Assembly (NCBI GenBank): GCA_902803585.1
Contig: CADCQO010000300.1
Span: forward strand, 1 to 9,449
Reading direction: 5' to 3'
From: an uncultured Ruminococcus sp.
GTDB taxonomy: Bacteria; Bacillota; Clostridia; Oscillospirales; Acutalibacteraceae
Length of the DNA stretch: 9,449 nucleotides
Part shown: piece after piece, positions 6,301 through 9,449 of the stretch
Layout of the letters: every line of letters starts with the position of its first letter
Position numbering within the stretch: the stretch's first letter is position 1
Notes under the pieces: model-generated
The model's database searches: none
Seen by the model: the letters and a program-made list of their open reading frames with translations, nothing else
What the model was told of the DNA's origin: nothing
Translations under genes and position numbers: made by a program

Positions 6301-8559
6301 GAGATTTTCCGGTGATGTGTAGTTGACGACTTTCTTTTCTTCGGTGTAGTTGATGCCGTCATTGCTTACGGAAATATAGATATCTGCGGAGGAATCAGAC
6401 GGATAAACGCCGTTCCAGTAAATGCCTGTCCACTGGCAGTCTGGACGCTGGCTGTCATAGACCGCAGACCATGTACCGGTATTCCTGTAGGTATCACAAG
6501 GAAGTGTTACATCGTCCAGATAGGTCTTCTGTCCCTTGCCTTCCTTATCGTTGTAATAGAGAGCGGTATTGTAGGTGATTCTTTCATAGCCGCTTTCGGG
6601 GAACATATCTGATTTGACGGGAATGTTGATGCTCTGTTCCTCATCTATCTCAAAAGCATCAAAACTCCAGGCGATTTCTGCGGAACCGTCCTCATTTTCT
6701 GTTACAGATGCCGGAGCGGGGGAGATGTTTTCAAAATCAATGATGCTTCTGTCAGCAACCGTTGTCTTGAAAAGGACATTTCTTGCGGCAGAATTGAAGA
6801 TAACCGCACCTAACTTTTCCATGAATGTTTTGATGGTTTCTGCATCAGGGCAGTTTTTATAGATACCCTTCGAGATGATGGCGGCATCCTGCATGTTCTG
6901 CATTTCGTCACGCATTGCCAGAGCGAATATTCTGATGTTTCTGTCGGCAGAATCCTGTGCATATTTTCTCATGGTTTCGAGAGAATAGTCACCGTCAAAT
7001 GCTTCGCCGTCAGCCAGTACGATCATATATTTCTGTCTGTTCGCGGAGCTTTGCTCATCAAAAAGCTGGTTGACGATATTGATACCGTCGTCTGTTTCAC
7101 TCGAACCGCTGCCGTTGCCTACTTTGTTGATTTCCTGCTCTATGAGTTCCTTGTCATCAGTAAAGCCCAGATGCACTCTTCCCAGATCGGAGATAGCGTA
7201 CCTGTCGCCCTCACGCATATAGGAAAGAATCGTCTTGGCGGCCTGCTTGGCGTTTTCCAGATAAGCGCCGTACATACTGCCAGAGTTGTCGATCAGGAAT
7301 ACAAAGTCGATGCCCTGTTCTTCTGCGCTGATATTGCTTCCGACACCCTTAAGGTCATAGCTGATATCCAGTGAATCAGAAGAAGCGGTGATTCTGTCCT
7401 TTGTAACGGTGCTGTCCGTATTGATGCCGCTGACACCTTTACCCTGATAGCTGCGCTTGATGGGGGAAACGGTCTTATCCTCGGTGTCAAGATACAGAGA
7501 GCCGTCCTTTGCGACAGTACCTTCTGATGTACCTGATGTGAAGTCAGAAGTCGTTGTAAAGGTCTTTGACGGGTCAGGGTTGACCTTGACTGTCAGCGTG
7601 TCGCTGTCGGACATATTGTCCACTTTACCGGTCAGTTTTACAGTATATGTACCGATTTTGGAGAACGTAGCAGAAGTTGTCTGTGCGCGGGCATTATCAA
7701 AGGAAACGCTCTTGTCGCTGCTCCACTCATAGCTGACATTCTCATAATTGGAGATTCCCTCCAGTGTCAGTGTTTCGCCTACATAGATTTCTCTGTCCTC
7801 GCCGGCGTTTACAACCAGACGATCCATGACAAGGAGGTTGTATTTCTCTGTCTTGTTGATGGACAGTTCTGTACCGTTGAACTCAACATCTTCGGCATAA
7901 ATACCGCCGTTGACTGTCAGGTTCTTGACATTGAAAATAACTTTGCCGTGCGGTGCGTAGATAACGCCGTTGAGGGTCAGCGAAGAGGCACTGATGATAA
8001 TATCGCCCTCTTTGGCGTACATGATAACATAGTCGTTGTCCTGTGTTTTCAGACTGCGGCAGTCAATGGTATTTTCAGCGGTGATGTAGCCGTGACCGGT
8101 GAGCGTCACTTCGTCCAGTGTCACATTACCGTCCGCATAAATGCTCTGTGTGAGATCAAGTGTGGTGTCAGAAAATTCTGCATTGCTGGCAAATGTTTTC
8201 TGATAGGAGGCATTCCGTTCGATGGCTGCCGAGAAATCAGGGATCGTGTACTTGGTATTGTTTCTGACAGAAGCAGAGATATTATCCGAGATACTGCCGT
8301 GTGAACCTGCAGAACCGTCTACCTTCATACCCTCCGAACCATAGAACGTGATATTGTCATGGGCGTATATATTGCCGTCAATGGTGGCTTTTTCCACGTT
8401 GAACACGGCGTTATCATCGGAAACCAGCACGCAGTTCACGCCGGCAGGATAAGTGTCCTCAGCGATGGCATGGAGAGAAGGAATAACAGTTGATGCGATC
8501 AGCATGGAGGATAAGATAACAGCAAGTGTCCGGTTGAATTTTTTGCGATGTTTACTCAT
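355..8559 (-). CDS. Giant secreted multidomain protein: beta-solenoid, PKD, VWA, Ig-like repeats, transglutaminase-like
   Basis: An uninterrupted 2734-residue frame. Residues 1-33 are a signal peptide (basic start KHRKK, hydrophobic core, small residues before the likely cut near Ala31-Ala33). Then: repeated IYA-type beta turns (41-240); PKD-like domain (244-326); VWA domain (417-590); a beta region (591-690); discoidin-like domain (694-783); PKD-like domain (795-880); an atypical beta domain (896-996); eight Ig-like repeats (997-1715); transglutaminase-like domain (1720-1895); a long region (2040-2330) resembling the post-transglutaminase part of Rhs-associated proteins; more beta sequence; a Gly/Asp/Pro linker (2526-2562); and a helical C-terminus ending SNQQQ. 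No LPXTG signal, membrane helix, dockerin or S-layer repeat is visible, so it is released or held non-covalently. It is translationally coupled to the surface gene upstream (TAATG overlap, AGGAGG 8 bases before ATG). Adhesion or surface interaction is the most likely role, by inference; an enzyme role is doubtful because the catalytic Cys position is Asp. Confidence 0.93.
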   Translation of the reverse strand: MSKHRKKFNRTLAVILSSMLIASTVIPSLHAIAEDTYPAGVNCVLVSDDNAVFNVEKATIDGNIYAHDNITFYGSEGMKVDGSAGSHGSISDNISASVRNNTKYTIPDFSAAIERNASYQKTFASNAEFSDTTLDLTQSIYADGNVTLDEVTLTGHGYITAENTIDCRSLKTQDNDYVIMYAKEGDIIISASSLTLNGVIYAPHGKVIFNVKNLTVNGGIYAEDVEFNGTELSINKTEKYNLLVMDRLVVNAGEDREIYVGETLTLEGISNYENVSYEWSSDKSVSFDNARAQTTSATFSKIGTYTVKLTGKVDNMSDSDTLTVKVNPDPSKTFTTTSDFTSGTSEGTVAKDGSLYLDTEDKTVSPIKRSYQGKGVSGINTDSTVTKDRITASSDSLDISYDLKGVGSNISAEEQGIDFVFLIDNSGSMYGAYLENAKQAAKTILSYMREGDRYAISDLGRVHLGFTDDKELIEQEINKVGNGSGSSETDDGINIVNQLFDEQSSANRQKYMIVLADGEAFDGDYSLETMRKYAQDSADRNIRIFALAMRDEMQNMQDAAIISKGIYKNCPDAETIKTFMEKLGAVIFNSAARNVLFKTTVADRSIIDFENISPAPASVTENEDGSAEIAWSFDAFEIDEEQSINIPVKSDMFPESGYERITYNTALYYNDKEGKGQKTYLDDVTLPCDTYRNTGTWSAVYDSQRPDCQWTGIYWNGVYPSDSSADIYISVSNDGINYTEEKKVVNYTSPENLTGRYIRVRAELKKGSDGSSPVIEDITVISGTMRLSEPLNYKVSAKIDTNGSVYANRPAVLYADITGSSDSVKNIEWTVGGTKDYTLDTSDQLRPVVTFLKDGNYSITLKVTDENGSISESKCNIEVMKEENVSDIIFDDGTSYAPVKYTVEGEFNYYNYYGDHARTVHLKTDNPSAIAWVSVRCIPDDEVYITRWNKVWVYHIDEELNASFNLPNYTGKMEITAYDWSGTPYTYTFDNLYDNTRPTVELIKPDSLYPNKCYYTLDPYTVKVKTEDNCELDRVELYVNDEKVELDENGSYTFTPTEAGWYTFKAIAYDKAGNSAQNYYSHHIDQDTYRPDFNPFSLNRNNASIGNEIVFTAKAFDNQTGIKSVVYTVNDEEITLDENDEYRYIANKTGEFIFKGVVVDNRDNTYERTARLVVTEDTQRPSVYITATKSGEMLVGTTATVTVTYNDNVAVTKVDIDVNGTSRKLNENNQFKLKAEEAGNIVITATAYDNAGNAGVTTYRLKAIAEDTAPPSVWFYPSSRYEYQDRIYGITVTSTDNTQVGFRNFYLDGKKLEPTERSSSTPDYRYDDYYEFNPSEIGAGEHTFKAVTKDSSGNRTELEKTFTVSDTSMPDIYFDGGYYFNTDADVVLTLKITDNTKIASVTGTLNDKPIRLKNVGEQTLTIEKAPAGTYVYSVTAKDIYGNERTSTRNVVVRDTIKPVITLSEVAEEYFIPDVPVIRMNVTDNVEVDSVTVTMNGQTLEYDGKNILLPDTLAEGTYTISIIARDTVGNSAYETVRFTVSKPKDVTPPVIEEVSIIPEHPEVGSPIQVFVTASDDSGEVNIEVSTNGIPFTYDNGAYVYTPQTVGEISILIKATDPSGNSSSLNPTGYVSQDATAPVVTADYFSTMTVNESQTITVRATDNKALATVALQMDGNYVTLSDNQYVFTPSSSGTYTFIAMAADASGNIGSQSFSIEVTEKQDEEALKQYLVNRNETATDDGIKSFIKEYNTPLKIYEFTKNNLQPQFYGGSRKGAAAVYAQGGGNDVDTASFLIAALRKLGYPARYVSGTVIYSEDELKALTGAKDTASAIDTLNASDYDSQPYYTPSGKKLLGIHHTWVEAYVPETMCGGTGEGKTWVTLDPWYKKCSLSEGTIEQKDSKDDLSYMMYQEITDTLTELEKQTGAVGNIENLRKFYSDMMAEKAAGFSYKTLKIQPTTLDSLPKSPEFTIISKDKSFADVAEEDRDQITFSIGGKELASVSTYGISSKNILLQYVPAADKDKTTFDNAEGNWKKTGMNISVVPVITADGKELGRGTAVTLGTEQSMTIAIRSAGTTKSFNDPVCAGNMYAVVTNAYDLSAKDIQTAYDKMAENAAADKAFSPYSEELLGSLLNYAGKMYYSLNDRYEEAYAAKYNMNVIPKISVGLFGYEFGTRTNFYGNVTGIKDGHFMTDIDEYTFTAVSRDGNADNRKSYILSQGAMGSYLEGYVWSFITDASGLSTMSVIAASMAQDVKLLNITADNLSDIYSASLSDEVVSDIVKHVREGYTAIVPAKEITIDDWTGTGYILVNYDTLEKNYFRLSTTINGGGESLIISLDDVMISDNKCKGGWGAEDAESPSPDDKYPMKKYDLSNGRYTVSGKLLKGDGSSVSMANEAMNTEILLTVQDKMVYLSPVFHGMKVKGKTYYISHIDYYLDGYTTDESGRPAGSYDSSTVYSYLKDSSGNPVSDEYGSSYPEKVTFPLIYDGFVTGKVPLRVTVSAMEGLDSVESANPVYLFIDWKTLRYKGKNGSKPGDDPSEEDPGSHGGHGTPDDPELGGNDGYPTYDEYYACDIDLEKLMQKVYRIRVMMATLRLQCATLAMTKSAYSISNPEGWLSTMLDTTGAASGMLSAADNADYAARSLYDARNMLMDFYFETGDQTQIVLDMMEKANAELNNWINECIVNDFLSSVEDSVKDKLVSKLPEKVQTAYNLYKLYEGISSINDSLEKLAAKSNQQQ
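358..984 (-). other. Acidic Gly/Pro linker and helical C-terminal domain of the giant protein (residues 2526-2734)
   Basis: Residues 2526-2562 are a flexible linker rich in Gly, Asp, Pro, Ser and Glu (GDDPSEEDPGSHGGHGTPDD). After it the sequence changes from beta to helix: LEKLMQKVYRIRVMMATLRL (2572-2591), AADNADYAARSLYDARNMLM (2628-2647), QIVLDMMEKANAELNNWI (2658-2675) and VEDSVKDKLVSKLPEKVQTA (2687-2706). No membrane segment, known catalytic motif or sorting signal is seen. It could be an attachment module, an oligomerisation module or a C-terminal effector; I do not recognise a family. Confidence 0.55.
1570..2442 (-). other. Post-transglutaminase region resembling Rhs-associated proteins (residues 2040-2330)
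   Basis: Segments here resemble the conserved stretch after transglutaminase-like domains in bacterial Rhs-associated proteins: LEGYVWSFITDASGLSTMS (2222-2240), a helix ending SDIVKHVREGYTAIVPAKEI (2273-2292), then DWTGTGYILVNYDT (2297-2310) and a TINGGG turn (2321-2326). The family pattern recalled is a WTGxGYIVxDPxTG-like motif followed by a GG turn. No YD/Rhs repeats follow. The match is from memory and unaligned; the function of the region is unknown. Confidence 0.55.
2875..3402 (-). other. Transglutaminase-like domain with Asp at the Cys position (residues 1720-1895)
   Basis: The core GNDVDTASFLIAALRKLGYP followed by ARYVSGT matches the helix and strand around the catalytic Cys of papain-like transglutaminases, aligning Asp1784 (codon GAT, 3208-3210) with the Cys. 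The rest of the triad is in place: His1855 in HHTWVEAYVP and Asp1880 in WVTLDPW. Asp cannot act as the thiol nucleophile, so peptide crosslinking or cysteine protease activity is not expected. From memory, some transglutaminase-like domains of Rhs-associated proteins also have a non-Cys residue here. A binding or scaffold role is likely. Confidence 0.8.
3415..5571 (-). repeat. Stalk of eight Ig-like repeats (residues 997-1715)
   Basis: Each unit is about 80-95 residues. It opens with a Pro-X-V/I strand after DxTxP (DNTRPTV, EDTQRPSV, EDTAPPSV, DTIKPVI, DVTPPVI, DATAPVV), passes a V-x-x-x-V-N-G/D hairpin and ends with an AxDxxGN turn (AYDKAGNSA 1068, AYDNAGNAG 1247, TKDSSGNRT 1348, AKDIYGNER 1436, ARDTVGNSA 1523, ATDPSGNSS 1613, AADASGNIG 1699; the second unit has VVDNRDNTY at 1158). 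Such bacterial Ig-like arrays are known as rigid stalks that project a functional head. The units are diverged from one another, not recent copies. Confidence 0.88.
6211..6480 (-). other. Discoidin-like beta domain after the VWA domain (residues 694-783)
   Basis: The segment has the feel of a discoidin or F5/8-type fold: TWSAVYDSQ at the start, WTGIYWNGVYP, then IYISVSNDGINYTE, GRYIRVRAEL and SPVIEDITV. The last three elements match the SxDGxxW, GRYIxVRxxL and P-x-I-x-DI pattern of such domains. The family often binds carbohydrate or other surface ligands. This is pattern recognition without alignment. Confidence 0.5.
6790..7311 (-). other. VWA domain of the giant protein with intact metal site (residues 417-590)
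   Basis: The first MIDAS motif DxSxS is Asp424, Ser426, Ser428 in FLIDNSGSMYG. Thr489 in ETDDGI supplies the second-loop Thr, and Asp517 in IVLADGE the third-loop Asp. Alternating strands and helices follow the usual Rossmann-like order (ILSYMREGDRYAIS, YMIVLADGE, IRIFALAM). An intact MIDAS is known to bind a divalent cation and coordinate an acidic ligand residue, so a binding role is plausible. The ligand is unknown. Confidence 0.9.
7840..8439 (-). repeat. N-terminal beta-solenoid-like repeats of the giant protein (residues 41-240)
   Basis: Five copies of an I/M-Y-A turn followed by alternating hydrophobic residues: NIYAHDNITF at 63, SIYADGNVTL at 139, IMYAKEGDII at 179, VIYAPHGKVI at 199 and GIYAEDVEFN at 219. 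Each is preceded by a strand such as LTLNG or LTVNG, as expected of a stacked beta-helix coil. Similar IYAPNGKV-type stretches come to mind ahead of VWA domains in clostridial surface proteins, from memory only. It may be a self-associating or structural cap. Confidence 0.6.
8461..8559 (-). other. Signal peptide of the giant protein
   Basis: Residues 1-33: a basic N-terminus (KHRKKFNR), a hydrophobic stretch from about Leu12 to Ile26, then SLHAIA before EDTYPAG. Either SLHA or AIA fits an Ala-X-Ala-like type I signal peptidase site. There is no lipobox Cys, so it is not a lipoprotein. Confidence 0.85.
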
Positions 8560-9449
8560 TACTGTTTCCTCCTTTTCTTAATGCCGAAAAATATTGCAGC
8601 AGAAGAAAGCAGTGCTGCGGCAGCGGCGGCAAGAAGACCGCTCTGTTCACCTGTCAATACAGGATTATTGGCAGGATTGGAAATTTCGGAATATTTTGAA
8701 GTCTGGGGAGAAGAAGAGTCTGCCGGAACAGATGATCCCGCAGGACGAGAAGTTTCCGAAGAGCCGGACGGTTCAGAGGTCTGAGAGGGTTCCGAAGGCT
8801 CATTGCCGGAATCCTTGTTCTTTACGCCGTAATAAACGGAGTATTCTTTTGCTGTTCCGGCTGCGATGGGAGCATTGTCCCATATAAGAGCGGCGGCACT
8901 GTCACGGATATCCTTTGAGGAATCGACAGTATATCCCCATTTTTTGTCGAAAAGTGACGACCAGTCGGCAAATTCGATGCGGTCAGGCACGGTCAGAATT
9001 TTACCGTAAGCAGTGATTTTTCCGTTTTTGGAAACGACCGACCACTGCTGGGGAATATCGCCCTTATATTCCTTTTCAAAATCCAGCAGGGCATTATCTG
9101 CCTTCAGGGTACATTGGTCATCTTTATCAAGCTGGCTGTCCAGCATGATTCTGATACCAAGCAGTACCTCTTCATCTCCAGTGTTCTTTGCGGAATAGGT
9201 TACAAGCAGCATATCATCATGACCGCTCTGCATACCGTCTGCAAAACGCAGTGTCTGTGTTACTTCAATTGCACCGAATTTCTGCACAGTAAGGCACACA
9301 TTCTTTTCTTGATCGTAGTATGGAGCAGCAACCTGTTCGCCTTCTCCGAAACGGCAGGCTTTTCCGTTGACAACGATTGTCGTGAATGACGAATAGAAAT
9401 TTTCGTACATCAGGTTTTTGCTGTCATCGTCAGCATTTTCAAGGTTGCC
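8559..9449 (-). CDS. Membrane-tethered surface protein, C-terminal part (5' end outside window)
   Basis: The frame is open to the right edge and gives 296 visible residues. The ATG at 9408-9410 is not taken as the start: 13 in-frame codons precede it and there is no ribosome binding site. The extracellular part begins with SSFTTIVVNG, then a beta-rich body with VTQTLRF, LLGIRIMLDSQLDKDD, GDIPQQW, FADWSSLFDKKWGYTV, SAAALIWD and YSVYYGVKN. These recall an uncharacterised surface family seen with VWA-type proteins in clostridia, from memory. Then a Ser/Pro/Glu/Thr linker (8661-8813), PVLTGE resembling a degenerate sorting motif, an Ala/Leu-rich membrane helix (8580-8642) and KKRRKQ. The layout is that of a wall- or membrane-anchored protein facing outward. 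It is translationally coupled to the giant secreted gene, which suggests joint function at the surface. Its role is unknown. Confidence 0.85.
   Translation of the reverse strand, partial: GNLENADDDSKNLMYENFYSSFTTIVVNGKACRFGEGEQVAAPYYDQEKNVCLTVQKFGAIEVTQTLRFADGMQSGHDDMLLVTYSAKNTGDEEVLLGIRIMLDSQLDKDDQCTLKADNALLDFEKEYKGDIPQQWSVVSKNGKITAYGKILTVPDRIEFADWSSLFDKKWGYTVDSSKDIRDSAAALIWDNAPIAAGTAKEYSVYYGVKNKDSGNEPSEPSQTSEPSGSSETSRPAGSSVPADSSSPQTSKYSEISNPANNPVLTGEQSGLLAAAAAALLSSAAIFFGIKKRRKQ
8568..8574 (-). promoter_or_regulatory. Ribosome binding site of the giant gene, inside the upstream coding sequence
   Basis: AAGGAGG lies 8 bases before the ATG at 8559-8557. The same bases encode part of the KRRKQ tail of the upstream protein, whose TAA (8561-8559) shares one base with the ATG. 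This fixes the start of the giant protein, gives it a proper signal peptide, and implies translational coupling. Confidence 0.92.

Noticed and set aside
9408..9410. ATG as the start of the upstream surface protein (283 residues)
   Set aside because: The frame stays open to the window edge (13 more codons), no ribosome binding site precedes the ATG, and there is no signal peptide after it although the protein has an outside-facing layout. The true start lies outside.

Overview
The window reads entirely on the minus strand and holds one very large secreted-protein gene flanked by two partial genes. The deduced proteins (Gram-positive style signal peptide, strong AGGAGG ribosome binding site, TTG start, cell-surface protein with a Ser/Pro-rich stalk, membrane segment and basic tail) suggest a Firmicute, most likely a gut clostridium of the Ruminococcus/Oscillospiraceae type. 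That placement is inferred from style and remembered family resemblance, not from a marker gene.

Layout in transcription order (right to left). At 8559-9449 is the 3' part of a surface protein: a beta-rich extracellular domain, a Ser/Pro linker, a C-terminal membrane helix and a KKRRKQ tail. Its stop codon overlaps by one base (TAATG) the start of a 2734-residue secreted protein at 355-8559, and its last codons contain the ribosome binding site of that gene. The giant protein has, in order: signal peptide, beta-solenoid-like repeats, PKD-like domain, von Willebrand A (VWA) domain with an intact metal site, discoidin-like beta domain, second PKD-like domain, a stalk of eight Ig-like repeats, a transglutaminase-like domain whose nucleophile position is Asp instead of Cys, a long region resembling the one that follows transglutaminase domains in Rhs-associated proteins, a Gly/Asp/Pro linker and a helical C-terminal domain. 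After a 152-base intergenic region with a strong hairpin, the 5' end of a calcineurin-like metallophosphoesterase gene (1-202) runs off the left edge.

The two surface genes look like a translationally coupled pair. A reasonable reading is that the smaller one is membrane- or wall-tethered and the giant one, which has no visible anchor, is exported and held at or released from the surface as an adhesive or interaction protein. The metallophosphoesterase appears to be cytoplasmic and a separate unit. No mobile element, CRISPR array or RNA gene was seen. The most noteworthy content is the architecture of the giant protein and its apparently catalytically altered transglutaminase domain.
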